Shown here: piece by piece, positions 10,542-19,284 of the stretch
Position numbering within the stretch: the first letter of the stretch is position 1
Layout: each line of letters begins with the position of its first letter
Source: Candidatus Pristimantibacillus lignocellulolyticus
GTDB lineage: Bacteria > Bacillota > Bacilli > Paenibacillales > Paenibacillaceae
Length of the DNA: 64,000 nucleotides
Reading direction: 5' to 3'
Assembly: GCA_023639215.1 (NCBI GenBank)
Contig: CP097899.1
Coordinates: 4,398,001-4,462,000 of the forward strand
Translations under genes and position numbers: made by a program
The notes under the pieces: generated by a model
Database searches by the model: none
What the model saw: only the letters and a program-made list of their open reading frames with translations
What the model was told of the DNA's origin: nothing

Positions 10542-11222
10542 TTAATATTCTATATTTTGAACATGATATTGTATATAATCTCCAGAAAAATTTTCGATAG
10601 CAGTTGAAAGCATATAGCCCTCTAATGGCTGAAAGGTGTAGTATTCCCATTCTCCCTGTAATACTCGTCCAAACTGAAGGGGCACAGCAAAGGACAAAGG
10701 CGATAAAGAAAACCCCATCCCCTTTGCTTTAATATGTGCTTCCTTTCTCGTCCAAAGCATAAAAAACGCTTTGAATCTCTCCTCCTCGATAAGTTGCGTA
10801 TTGACATAACCCATTTCTATTTCATCAAATACTCGAGGCATGACAACCATATGATCTTTAACAATATGCTCTACGTCTACACCAATGTCGCCAATTGTCG
10901 TAATCGCGCAAACGATTACTTTGTTCGAATGCGAAAGGTTAAAAAATATTTTATTATTATTTTTGTAATAATGGTCAGGGAGAAATAGCTTGCCATATTT
11001 ATTTTTAATAAAATGAATATCATGCGGATCACAGCCTAATCGCAGAGCAAGCTGTGTTTTTAACACAATACGTCCAAGCAAAAACTCCGTTTTTTTGAAT
11101 TCTACTTGATAGCGATGATAGACCATTAACTCATCTTCATCTAACAGACTAAGATCCCGTTCGAGCTTACTCCTATCAAATCTCTCTCCTACTGGCACTA
11201 CATACAAATTGATTTCGTTCAA
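10542..11222 (-). CDS. Sfp-type 4'-phosphopantetheinyl transferase
   Basis: Transfers the phosphopantetheine arm of CoA to carrier-protein serines, turning apo-NRPS into the active holo form. The 226-residue length fits the Sfp class. The Mg-binding and catalytic signature is present: GVDVEHI with D116 and E118, and WTRKEAHIKAKGMG with K160/E161; the substrate-fold motif FFNLSHS is at 93-99. AGGAGG lies 8 bases before the ATG. It sits upstream of the NRPS in the same direction with about 186 bp between, so it is probably the dedicated activator of that synthetase, although Sfp enzymes are promiscuous and may also serve other carriers. Confidence 0.93.
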   Translation of the reverse strand: MNEINLYVVPVGERFDRSKLERDLSLLDEDELMVYHRYQVEFKKTEFLLGRIVLKTQLALRLGCDPHDIHFIKNKYGKLFLPDHYYKNNNKIFFNLSHSNKVIVCAITTIGDIGVDVEHIVKDHMVVMPRVFDEIEMGYVNTQLIEEERFKAFFMLWTRKEAHIKAKGMGFSLSPLSFAVPLQFGRVLQGEWEYYTFQPLEGYMLSTAIENFSGDYIQYHVQNIEY

Positions 11223-11542
11223 TTGATCTTCCTCCTACTTTTGAATTTCATTCTATTATTATTCATAGCTTAAGTAAGATAATAGCAGCTACGTCATATG
11301 ACATTGTATACGATATTCCATCTTACTAGAATATACATACTCGATCAACGGATATTGGAAATTGCGAAGACATAGGAGCAAGTATTTGCATTCCCGAGCT
11401 ATAAGAAATGATAGAGCCTAGTATACTAGATCTTGAAACGTTTTATCGATATTTCTAGGAATAAGGTTGGAGCGTGGGGCTATATACCTAATCAAAAAGA
11501 TCCATGCAATCAAAAACATCCAGTAGATTAGTATGGAAAATT

Positions 11543-11580
11543 AAAAACGCAACCTCAGAGGAACCCCCTAAAGTTGCGTC
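11543..11580 (-). terminator. Intrinsic terminator
   Basis: On the minus strand ACGCAAC and GTTGCGT pair (arms at about 11573-11579 and 11547-11553) and a TTTTTAATTTT tract follows. It would stop transcripts coming from the ABC ATPase and repeat region before the PPTase. The rest of 11223-11725 holds no gene that I can support. Confidence 0.6.
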
Positions 11581-11620
11581 CATTGCGTGTATGAATAAGT
11601 TCTTAAACAATCCCGAATAT

Positions 11621-11689
11621 GCTACTTAAGCAAAACGGAAGCGCAAGGCTTTGTAACAATACCCAGCAACGTGTCCGCCTGCGGACACG
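11621..11689 (+). repeat. Fragment of the paired-end repeat plus a perfect palindrome
   Basis: The segment GCTACTTAAG...GGAAGCGCAA (11621-11646) matches the middle of the full elements at 11725 and 52247, without recognisable ends. Just after it, CGTGTCCGC and GCGGACACG (11670-11689) form a 9-bp perfect stem with a 2-base gap. A 91-codon open frame crosses this area but it is made of repeat sequence. Confidence 0.55.
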
Positions 11690-11724
11690 AGCGACCACTG
11701 CCCTTGCACGAGGCTTAAAAAAAA

Positions 11725-11900
11725 GGTTCAAAATGTGGGCTTTCAGAACCGAGCAGGTGAAGCGTTACTTGAGCAAGGCGGAAGCGCAAATGTACGTGGT
11801 TGGTACATGCGAACCGTACTTGCCAAGTTCGCTTCAGATGCGATGTCGAGTAATCCTCGAAGCATACCCATCGTTATCAAAGCACGCATTTTGAACTACC
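11725..11900 (+). repeat. Paired-end repeat element, copy 1
   Basis: This is a 176-bp element. The left end GGTTCAAAATGTGGGCTTT and the right end AAAGCACGCATTTTGAACTACC are complementary over about 16 of 17 positions with one G-T wobble. Inside it carries GGAAGCGCAA and a small hairpin GTAC...GTAC, then a segment ending CATCGTTATCAAAG. The same layout recurs at 11913, 52247 and, shortened, 36960. No open reading frame is conserved between copies. Confidence 0.8.
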
Positions 11901-11912
11901 ACTTATAATGAA

Positions 11913-12086
11913 GGTTCAAAACATTCGCTTGTCAGCACCAAGAAGATGACCCACAGCGGAAACGAGTAGCACAGTGTACGTTATTGGTACACGAGCACAC
12001 ACAGGCTTTCGATGGGGGGCATATTCGCAGCCGACTAAGCCACGTTAGCAACTCATCGTGATCACGAGTGGATGTTTTGAACTACC
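11913..12086 (+). repeat. Paired-end repeat element, copy 2
   Basis: Second, diverged element only 12 bp after copy 1. Its ends (GGTTCAAAACATTCGCTTGT on the left; the right end read in reverse complement is GTTCAAAACATCCACTCGT) differ strongly from copy 1 but remain complementary to each other through T-G and G-T wobbles. The right end finishes on the first base of the ABC ATPase stop codon, so on the minus strand the element starts directly at the 3' end of that gene. Confidence 0.75.
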
Positions 12087-12811
12087 TATATCAGGTTCTT
12101 TTCTCTTTCTGTAAGTCTTCTCCCATACACATCAACCACCAATTCTCCGCCATTTAGACCAATGACACGATCGGCATATCTTTCTGCCCAATCCCCTTGA
12201 TGAAGAACTGCAATAACGATAATCCCTTGTTCTTTACATAGTGCCTTCAATTCAGCTAATACTAATTCTGCTGCGTGTGGATCAAGTCCTGCAACAGGTT
12301 CATCCGCTACGATTACTTTAGCACCATGAACTAAAGCTCTTGCAATTGCAATACGCTGTTGCTCACCACCACTAAGATTTTTCGCTTTCATCTTAGCCTT
12401 ATCTAGCAATCCGCGTTTCTCAATCATATCCATTGCGCCCATATAATCGTCATTACGAACCATGCCTGTCCAACGTCTCCACGCAGGGGTCTGACCAACC
12501 GCACCGATAATAACGTTCTTCAAAGCTGTCTTATCAGGAAACAGAAATGGCTTTTCTTCTAAGTACGCTACTTCTCGCTTAACTTTAAACTTTGCACCGA
12601 ATCCACCTTCAAATACATTTTTCCCATTAAATATATATTTGCCAGATGTCCAGTTTTGTTGAAGTGCGAGACATTTCAACAATGTAGATTTTCCGCTTCC
12701 GCTTGCACCTTTGATCGCTATGAAATCACCTTCATAAGCATCGAAAGTAATATTTTTTAACAATTTTGGACCACCAGGAATTGATTTAGATAGTTTTTGT
12801 ATTCTTAACAT
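12086..12811 (-). CDS. ABC transporter ATP-binding protein, PhnC-like, orphan
   Basis: A 241-residue ATPase subunit that would power a membrane permease. Motifs: Walker A GASGSGKST, signature LSGGEQQRIAIARAL, Walker B VIVADEPVAGLDP, and a histidine switch in VLHQGD. The order and length resemble phosphonate/amino-acid importer ATPases (PhnC/GlnQ type). I chose the ATG at 12811, with GGAAGG 8 bases upstream, over an in-frame ATG 18 bases earlier. No permease or binding protein is adjacent, so the substrate is unknown. The divergent neighbour carries LexA-type boxes in the shared intergenic region, but I cannot say whether they act on this gene. Confidence 0.8.
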   Translation of the reverse strand: MLRIQKLSKSIPGGPKLLKNITFDAYEGDFIAIKGASGSGKSTLLKCLALQQNWTSGKYIFNGKNVFEGGFGAKFKVKREVAYLEEKPFLFPDKTALKNVIIGAVGQTPAWRRWTGMVRNDDYMGAMDMIEKRGLLDKAKMKAKNLSGGEQQRIAIARALVHGAKVIVADEPVAGLDPHAAELVLAELKALCKEQGIIVIAVLHQGDWAERYADRVIGLNGGELVVDVYGRRLTEREKNLI

Positions 12812-12874
12812 TTTTCGCATCCTTCCCATTTATGCAAACGCTTATACTACTAGTTTACGTTAAAAAAACAACAC

Positions 12875-12922
12875 TTTCCATACGAACAAATGTTTGGTAT
12901 AATATTATCAGAACACATGTTC
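12875..12922 (+). promoter_or_regulatory. SOS-type promoter with two LexA boxes
   Basis: TTTCCA (12875-12880) and TATAAT (12898-12903) are 17 bp apart. A LexA-like box CGAACAAATGTTTG (12883-12896) fills the spacer, and a second core GAACACATGTTC (12911-12922) follows the -10. The Bacillus LexA consensus is CGAAC-N4-GTTCG. The spacer box matches one near lexA (58962-58975, other strand) closely, and the layout is the same as the yneA promoter in this window. Confidence 0.72.
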
Positions 12923-12953
12923 TAATAATTCATTATTAGGAGGCTTGATTAAC

Positions 12954-13178
12954 ATGCATTCCAATCGTCAACATTTTCGTTTCGTAGAGAAATTCCCGCC
13001 TCAACGAGATCTTACTTTCACTTTTTTTGATGATGGTAGACTAACAATTGAAAATAATGATACTGGTGAGCAAGTTAAGCCTTCAGAATTACATCGAGAA
13101 AGTAAAGATTTCTATGTACAGCGTCGTATTTCCTATATCAAGAACAAACTATTAGAGTGCCAACAACGTCATGCATAA
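12954..13178 (+). CDS. Unknown 74-residue protein, probably SOS-induced
   Basis: I do not recognise this family. It is a small soluble protein rich in basic and aromatic residues, with no signal peptide, membrane segment or cysteine pair. The N-terminal half looks like short beta strands (LTFTFFDDGRLTIEN), and the C-terminal third looks helical and basic (VQRRISYIKNKLLECQ). The ATG at 12954 has AGGAGG about 10 bases upstream; an earlier in-frame TTG is too close to that site. Two LexA-type boxes flank the -10, so induction by DNA damage is the best guess at its regulation. A HAD hydrolase follows 103 bp downstream and could share the transcript. Confidence 0.75.
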   Translation: MHSNRQHFRFVEKFPPQRDLTFTFFDDGRLTIENNDTGEQVKPSELHRESKDFYVQRRISYIKNKLLECQQRHA

Positions 13179-13281
13179 TAGTGTCATTTATGGTAATATA
13201 GTTCCTTATTCATTGACTGAATCGCTCCAATGGGGTAGATTGAACTTACAAGCATCCATGTAGATAAGGAGTTTTCATATT

Positions 13282-14004
13282 ATGTCGCAACAAATTTTGT
13301 TTGATCTTGATGATACATTAATCTATTGTAACCGTTACTTCTTTCGAGCTATAGATAAATTTGCTGAACAAGTGGTAAGTTGGTTCAATCATCCTATGGT
13401 AACCATTGATGAAGTGAAAACTAAGCAAACTCAGTTAGATACATTACTTATTGCTGAGAGTGGCTTCAAGAGCGAACATTTTCCTCAATCATTTATTGAA
13501 ACTTATTATCATTATTGCCAATTAATTGGTCGCGCTTCCTCACCTATAGAGATCGATACTCTTCAAAAACTTGGACGTGCTGTATATGGACATGAAACGG
13601 AAGCTTATCCTCATATGGAAGACACGTTGAAACAATTAACCGAGCAAGGACATCAACTTCACCTCTATACTGGTGGTGAGCAAAAGATTCAATTACGTAA
13701 AATACAAGATATGTCTCTAGATCGATACTTTGATGATCGCATATATATTCGTCAGTTAAAAAATATTGCAGCTTTAGATGAACTACTTACCGCAAATTCA
13801 TTTGAACGTGAGCGTACTTGGATGATCGGAAACTCCATTCGCAACGATATTGTGCCTGCATTATCCGCTGGAATCCACGCTATACATGTCGTTGTTCCCG
13901 ATGAATGGTGCTACAATATTATAGATGTTAATGTTGAGCCTAAGGGTCAATTTTTATCCGTTCAATCGTTGCAACAAATTCCACCATTCATTTCACGCTA
14001 TTAA
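13282..14004 (+). CDS. HAD-superfamily hydrolase
   Basis: A 240-residue phosphohydrolase of unknown substrate. HAD motif I is FDLDDT near the N-terminus (nucleophile Asp in LFDLDDTLIY), motif II LHLYTGG around residue 131, and motif IV GNSIRNDIVPALSAG around 192. The region between motifs I and II is helical, as in type I caps. AAGGAG precedes the ATG. It may be co-transcribed with the small SOS-type gene upstream, and it ends at a strong terminator. Confidence 0.85.
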   Translation: MSQQILFDLDDTLIYCNRYFFRAIDKFAEQVVSWFNHPMVTIDEVKTKQTQLDTLLIAESGFKSEHFPQSFIETYYHYCQLIGRASSPIEIDTLQKLGRAVYGHETEAYPHMEDTLKQLTEQGHQLHLYTGGEQKIQLRKIQDMSLDRYFDDRIYIRQLKNIAALDELLTANSFERERTWMIGNSIRNDIVPALSAGIHAIHVVVPDEWCYNIIDVNVEPKGQFLSVQSLQQIPPFISRY

Positions 14005-14037
14005 TCTTTCTAAGATCATTCTTGTAGTTTACGCACG

Positions 14038-14078
14038 TAAAAAGATCAGTGACTTAATGTCACTGATCTTTTCTTTTC
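14038..14078. terminator. Bidirectional terminator
   Basis: AAAAGATCAGTGAC and GTCACTGATCTTTT form a 14-bp perfect stem with a 5-base loop and T-rich sequence on both sides. It serves the HAD gene (plus) and the LPMO gene (minus). Confidence 0.9.
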
Positions 14079-14115
14079 CCTATACAATTATAGAGGTTGA
14101 ATTATTAATCGGGTA

Positions 14116-15345
14116 TTAGATTTTTTTCCATACAGCAGCATTACTAGGATTTTCATTTTGTGTCCACCATTTAGCTTCATAGGAAACACCGTTATATTGG
14201 ACTTTATCTCCGCCAACATACACTTTTGTAGAAACCCATTCAGGTAGTTGACTGCCTTCGCCTCCACCTGACTCACCACCACTAGATTCACTAACTAATT
14301 GCCATACTGCCGACTGGCCAGGTGTCTCATTTTGTGTCCACCATTTAGCTTGATAAGTAGCACCGTTATATTGTACCTTAGCTCCAACTAAATAAACCGC
14401 AGTAGAACTCCACTCTGGATTAGTGCCACCATTGTTTCCACCATTTTCCGCTGCTGTAGTAATAGTTACGACTGGAGAAGCTTGTGATTTCGCACCTGAT
14501 CCATCAACAGCTCTCACAGTGTACGCATATGCTGTATTGGCAGTTAACCCTTGATCTACATAAGAATTTGTTGTAGTTGTTCCTACTAGATTGCCATTAC
14601 GATAAATTTCATAATTAGCAATACCTGTTGTTGCTGTAGAAGCAGTCCATTTCAGCGAAATACTTGTATCAGTTTTGCTAGCTGCACTAACATTTGCAGG
14701 CACGCTAGGTCCTTGTGTTGCACCACTGCTCACAATGTTAGCATCGATAACTTGATAGAAAGCCATCGGCGTATCCCAGATATCCCATACTCCAAGAATT
14801 AGGTGATAACCTGTACGATCAGTAGGGATATTACATTCATGTGATGTTGTAAAGTCTGGTCTAGCTCCTTCATCATAAAATTCACAGAACAGTTCAATAT
14901 CATCGCGACCTAACGGTTGATTAGGATCCCAGTCTGCTTTTGTAATGTAATATTTCCAATTTTCTGTTGCATGAGCAGCAGTAAGCTTCCATGTAAACGT
15001 ATTCAATCCAGTTTGAAGAGTTACTTTTTTCCAACGATCTGATGTTTGTTCATCAAGTTCCTTGAAGATTCCTCCACCCGCGATTTGACCGTCTGCAGGA
15101 CCGTTTGTCGGGAAGTTTCCAGTTGTTTCGATACTCTGTGGTTCATATTGCACACTACCACAATTCGTGTTTTCACCTAGCTTACACATATATGACCGGC
15201 TATTAGGTCCTTCGATATAACCGTGAGCGGAAGCCATTTCTGCAAATACGATAGAGATTAAGAAACAAATTACCAATGCAGAAAAACCTACCATTAGTGC
15301 TTTTACTTTGGAAAATACACGAGGATTTAAACTTTGAATCGTCAT
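14116..15345 (-). CDS. Secreted chitin-active LPMO (AA10) with FnIII and two CBM5/12
   Basis: Copper enzyme that oxidatively cleaves crystalline chitin or similar polysaccharides outside the cell. The signal peptide (residues 1-40, ending EMASA) leaves His41 as the mature N-terminus, and with His125 (LTAAHATENW) it forms the histidine brace. F196 in PMAFYQVIDANI is probably the axial aromatic residue. After the catalytic domain (41-205) come a fibronectin type III domain (about 213-298) and two 40-residue carbohydrate-binding domains of family 5/12 (308-352 and 368-409), each with an AKWWTQNE core. AAGGAG lies before the ATG. It stands alone, with a cre-like site upstream. Confidence 0.95.
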   Translation of the reverse strand: MTIQSLNPRVFSKVKALMVGFSALVICFLISIVFAEMASAHGYIEGPNSRSYMCKLGENTNCGSVQYEPQSIETTGNFPTNGPADGQIAGGGIFKELDEQTSDRWKKVTLQTGLNTFTWKLTAAHATENWKYYITKADWDPNQPLGRDDIELFCEFYDEGARPDFTTSHECNIPTDRTGYHLILGVWDIWDTPMAFYQVIDANIVSSGATQGPSVPANVSAASKTDTSISLKWTASTATTGIANYEIYRNGNLVGTTTTNSYVDQGLTANTAYAYTVRAVDGSGAKSQASPVVTITTAAENGGNNGGTNPEWSSTAVYLVGAKVQYNGATYQAKWWTQNETPGQSAVWQLVSESSGGESGGGEGSQLPEWVSTKVYVGGDKVQYNGVSYEAKWWTQNENPSNAAVWKKI

Positions 15346-15428
15346 TATAACTCTCCTTTTTCAATAGTATTTTTGAAACATAATATTTAATGGTCAATTT
15401 TGGAAGTTTATCTGGAAAATAATGCTTA

Positions 15429-15442
15429 TGACCACGTTTACA
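15429..15442 (-). promoter_or_regulatory. Possible cre (CcpA) site
   Basis: On the minus strand TGTAAACGTGGTCA matches the catabolite-response consensus TGWAANCGNTNWCA at all but one defined position. It lies about 85 bp before the LPMO start, where carbon repression of a chitin-degrading enzyme would be expected. I found no convincing -35/-10 pair. The rest of 15443-15774 is AT-rich and shows nothing I can name. Confidence 0.35.
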
Positions 15443-15774
15443 TACTACCATTATTTCGAATTTTTCATATAGGTATGAAGTGCTTTTCACGAACTTTATG
15501 TAAGTATTCTGAGATTTACACTTATCTAAGATTTAAGATACTGTGCAATGATTTTTTGAAAACATAATGTCTTATGAACTAATTTGAAATTGCATTCGTC
15601 AAAATTTGATTAGTTATATTCGCCTAGTAATTTCACAATTTGAAGGTCTAAAGTGACTCAATTTCAAAAAATGAAATTAAAATAATAAATAATTTGAACT
15701 AAGATATATTCCAACATTTTTTCCCCACGCAACAAACAAGCCATTATACCTGTACTATAATTTCTCAGTAAATA

Positions 15775-15817
15775 CAAAAGAAAGATCAGCAACACATCTC
15801 GTTGCTGATCTTTCTCT
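15775..15817 (-). terminator. topB terminator
   Basis: AGAAAGATCAGCAAC and GTTGCTGATCTTTCT form a 15-bp perfect stem with a 7-base loop, immediately after the topB stop codon on the minus strand. Confidence 0.85.
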
Positions 15818-15819
15818 AA

Positions 15820-18222
15820 TCAATCATTTGAATCGATACCATTGGCTTTCATATCTATTGATAATTCTCCTGTATTACGATTGACTAACACAATGCAACC
15901 GTCCACATGCTCACCACCAGGAGTATACAGCTTCAAGGTTGGAGTAGAGCCGCTCTTAATCAATGTCTTAAGATCGTGTGGTGTAATAGAATGTCCGAAC
16001 ACGTCTCGTCTAATGATAACGGAGCACCCTGAACGATAATGAGAACAGCCATAATCTTTGCGTCCCATGAATAACTGTCCACCACAGCCTACTCTAGGGC
16101 AAGAAGTAATCAATTGTAAGCCACTCGTTGCGCTCGCAGCTTTATCTCTAGTAGTTATTGTAGCTTGCCCAATTGCATTAACCTGACTTGCTGATGTTTC
16201 AGCCTTTGAGCGACTAGCTGCTGATGCAGCTTGTGAGCGAGTCGTTTTTGTAGCTTCGGGATCCTTTACTGCTGTTTTTCTAGTACGAGGTTTAACCTCT
16301 TTTGTCTCCGTTTTATCAGCATCCGCTTTTTTGGTGCTCCGTGTTCGTTTCGTAGCAGCTTCCTGTTTCTCGAATGAAGATTTGGCTACCATCGGTTGCA
16401 CCCGTACTTTATCAACGATCATCGTAGCAAACTTCTTCACATTATTCATAAATTGCTCATTCGATGCGTTTCCGCGAGCAATATCATTCAATCGTTTCTC
16501 CCACATTCCGGTCATTTCAGGTGAAGTTAGAAGCTCTACACCCGCTCCGCGAATGAGTTCTATAGCGATTTTCCCTTTGTTCGCAATCGTTATCTTCTTA
16601 CCAACCATCGTAATATAGCCTACTGTCTTCAATCTCTCGATCGTCGAAGCACGAGTTGCCGGTGTGCCGAGTCCAGAATCTTTCATAGCCTCACGCATTT
16701 CATCATCTTCGATCTGCTTCCCTGCACTCTCCATAGCTCTTAGAAGCGTTCCTTCTGTATATGACTTTGGTGGCTTTGTTGCTTTCTCTCTTGCTATTGC
16801 TGTTTTGCATAACACATCAGCATCCGCATTCAACTCGAATGGTTGATCAAGTTCAGTTACTTCTTCTTGTTCATCACTATCTGCATTAGCTTTCTTTCGC
16901 TTCGTTGCCGCTTCTTGATTCTGATCGTTGTAAATCACTTTCCATCCAAGTTCTAACAACTGCTTCATATTACTTTTGAATAAGTGCTTTTCCACTTTTG
17001 TAAGAACAGTATGTCCCGTATACCTTGCAGGCGGAAAGAATTGGGACAGAAATCTACGCACGACAAGATCATATAGCTTTTGTTCATCTGCTGAGAGTGA
17101 AGTCGCTTTACGTACCGTTGGCATGATCGCATGATGGTCTTCTACTTTTGCAGGATTACAAATCGATTTATTACCAATATGTACGAGCGACCGATCACTT
17201 TGTTGTACCCATTGACCGTAACTTGTATTTTGTAATGCACTAAGTGCTTTATGCATCTCTGGTATATTTTGTTCTGTTACATAGTTAGAATTCGTACGCG
17301 GGTAAGTTATTACTTTATGCTTTTCATATAAACTTTGAGCAATATCTAGTGTTTTCTTAGCAGAGAAATTAAGCTTACTATTCGCCTCACGTTGCAATAA
17401 TGTCAGATCATACAATCGATGAGGGTATTCCTTAATTTCTTTCGCTTCATAGGACTCTATTACCCCTCGCTTCCCTTTCACATCGGAAACGATTGCGTCA
17501 GCTTTTTCTTTTTCTGTAATCCGGTCACCTTGCCAAAGCCCTTTATAGTTTGTTTCTTCTTGTTGGAACTGAGCTTCAACATCAAAAAATGTTAATGAAT
17601 CAAATTTTGCTATTTCAGCTTCACGATCATAGATTAATGCTAGTACTGGTGTTTGAACTCTACCAACAGACATTAATTCATTATGTTTCGTTGTAAATGC
17701 TCTAGTTCCATTCATACCGATAAGCCAATCCGCTTCGCTTCGAGCAGATGCTGCTAGCGTAAGATTATAATATTCAGATTCCGAACGTAACTCTTGAAAT
17801 CCTTTACGGATCGTTTCAGCAGTTAAATCTGAAATCCATAACCGCTGGACAGGATGATTCAACTTTAAGTACCGTTGAATAAGCGAGAAGATATATTGTC
17901 CTTCTCGCCCCGCATCACAAGCATTGACAATATGATCACAACGTTGTGCTAGTTCTTTTATCACTTTCAATTGATCAGCTGTTCGCTTATTTGCTATTAA
18001 TTTGAATTGCTCAGGTATAATTGGTAAATGAGAAATATTCCATTTTTTATATCGATCATCATAAGCGTCTGGTTCTGCTAATCCAACTAAATGACCAATC
18101 GCCCAAGAGATAATATATGTGTCACCTTCTAAATAACTACGCATATTTTTCGCTTTCGGCTCAATAGCAGCAGCAATATTTCGACCCATATCAGGTTTTT
18201 CGGCTATAATTAATGTCTTCAT
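15820..18222 (-). CDS. topB: DNA topoisomerase III
   Basis: Type IA topoisomerase, 800 residues, that relaxes and decatenates DNA through single-strand passage. The TOPRIM domain is at the N-terminus (TLIIAEKPDMGRNIA; DAGREGQYIF), the catalytic tyrosine is in VITYPRTNS near residue 306, and the core ends around 600. A Lys/Thr/Ala-rich linker (about 630-735) leads to a C-terminal zinc-finger-like segment (CPRVGCGGQ...GCSHYRSGC). The ATG at 18222 has AAGGAG 6 bases upstream and is preferred over an in-frame start 21 bases earlier. It lies 40 bp after the upstream membrane gene, so the two probably share a transcript. Confidence 0.95.
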   Translation of the reverse strand: MKTLIIAEKPDMGRNIAAAIEPKAKNMRSYLEGDTYIISWAIGHLVGLAEPDAYDDRYKKWNISHLPIIPEQFKLIANKRTADQLKVIKELAQRCDHIVNACDAGREGQYIFSLIQRYLKLNHPVQRLWISDLTAETIRKGFQELRSESEYYNLTLAASARSEADWLIGMNGTRAFTTKHNELMSVGRVQTPVLALIYDREAEIAKFDSLTFFDVEAQFQQEETNYKGLWQGDRITEKEKADAIVSDVKGKRGVIESYEAKEIKEYPHRLYDLTLLQREANSKLNFSAKKTLDIAQSLYEKHKVITYPRTNSNYVTEQNIPEMHKALSALQNTSYGQWVQQSDRSLVHIGNKSICNPAKVEDHHAIMPTVRKATSLSADEQKLYDLVVRRFLSQFFPPARYTGHTVLTKVEKHLFKSNMKQLLELGWKVIYNDQNQEAATKRKKANADSDEQEEVTELDQPFELNADADVLCKTAIAREKATKPPKSYTEGTLLRAMESAGKQIEDDEMREAMKDSGLGTPATRASTIERLKTVGYITMVGKKITIANKGKIAIELIRGAGVELLTSPEMTGMWEKRLNDIARGNASNEQFMNNVKKFATMIVDKVRVQPMVAKSSFEKQEAATKRTRSTKKADADKTETKEVKPRTRKTAVKDPEATKTTRSQAASAASRSKAETSASQVNAIGQATITTRDKAASATSGLQLITSCPRVGCGGQLFMGRKDYGCSHYRSGCSVIIRRDVFGHSITPHDLKTLIKSGSTPTLKLYTPGGEHVDGCIVLVNRNTGELSIDMKANGIDSND

Positions 18223-18262
18223 AATAACTCCTTCATGATTCATTCACTAATAATTAATGTTG

Positions 18263-19279
18263 TTAATCATTAATATAATTAATCATGGTAGTGAATAAGC
18301 TATTTACTCCAGTTGACCAATTCGGGTCTTCTGCATATTTACGATTAATCCAAACGATCGGATCGATATCTTTAGGACGATCCTTACTTAAATTTACAAG
18401 AGTTCGAGCAGCAATGGCAGTCGAATCTTCGATTGTCGTATTATAATCTTCCCAACTATGAAATACATTAAAAGGATTATTAGCAATTTCTTCCGCTCGT
18501 TCATTATCACGACTTACAAACCCTTGTTCCTGACCTGTAATTGCGAACAGAAGAACTGGATGGATATTGAATTGTTTGGCAGTATCCATAATAGCTGTAT
18601 AGTAAGGTTCATCAACGAGCATAGAATTCCGCCCATTCAAATATTGAATCAATAACGACTCATCAAATGTTGTATATTGAAAAGAAGACGGTAGTTCATT
18701 ATAAGCTAATACTTCCGTAGTTTCGATAGTTGCACTTTGATTGGTTACCTTATTCGCAGTTTGCTTGTCCTTTATAATGGCAGGTGAAAAATAGGTGTAC
18801 ATACTAACAGCAGCGATAAGTACAATACAAGCTAGTCCGTAGCCTACACTTTTCTGATGTTCGTTAATGAGTTTTGTTACTTCATTCCACAACGACCACT
18901 TACTTGTATCTGTATCCGTTGTTACGCCTTTCTCTGATCTCCAATTACGGAGTAAATCAAATTCTTCGTTCGTTAACGATGCTTGACTACAAGCCTGATC
19001 AATGTCTAAGAGCGAGACTGGACGTTTCTGCGGAATAACGACTTGTTCAATCAACTGATTCGTAATCTGACGTTTTAATTCTGGATGATATGATGGCAAC
19101 TGACGCTCAATAACCTTTACAATAGCATCTGCAACGATTTCAGCATGTTTCTCTTGGGGTAAATGTGCATATTTGTGTTTAACATAGAACCGTATGCGAT
19201 CCACTGAATCAAGCGATAGAACACTACTTTGCTCCATAAACAGCTTCAGCCTCATTTCTCCAACAGTATTTATATTCAC
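18263..19279 (-). CDS. Membrane-anchored protein with glucosaminidase-like C-terminus
   Basis: A 338-residue protein with a hydrophilic N-terminal part (1-145), one membrane segment (about 146-164) and a C-terminal extracytoplasmic domain. The last 110 residues resemble the GH73-like fold of peptidoglycan glucosaminidases: PVLLFAITGQEQGF has a Glu in the catalytic position, followed by NNPFNVFHSWEDY, IAARTLV and a terminal WSTGVNSL. A role in cell-wall cleavage is inferred. The start is uncertain: 19279 is a GTG without a clear ribosome site, and ATGs at 19255 and 19237 are alternatives. It precedes topB by 40 bp. Confidence 0.6.
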   Translation of the reverse strand: MNINTVGEMRLKLFMEQSSVLSLDSVDRIRFYVKHKYAHLPQEKHAEIVADAIVKVIERQLPSYHPELKRQITNQLIEQVVIPQKRPVSLLDIDQACSQASLTNEEFDLLRNWRSEKGVTTDTDTSKWSLWNEVTKLINEHQKSVGYGLACIVLIAAVSMYTYFSPAIIKDKQTANKVTNQSATIETTEVLAYNELPSSFQYTTFDESLLIQYLNGRNSMLVDEPYYTAIMDTAKQFNIHPVLLFAITGQEQGFVSRDNERAEEIANNPFNVFHSWEDYNTTIEDSTAIAARTLVNLSKDRPKDIDPIVWINRKYAEDPNWSTGVNSLFTTMINYIND

Positions 19280-19284
19280 TTTCA

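Noticed and set aside
11619..11894. A 91-codon open frame on the plus strand
   Set aside because: It lies across a repeat fragment and repeat copy 1, has no ribosome site, and is not kept open in the other copies.
15820..18222. Defective TOPRIM motif in topB (DAGREGQ instead of DxDREGE)
   Set aside because: DAGREG is, to my knowledge, a normal variant in Bacillota topoisomerase III; the rest of the enzyme is intact.
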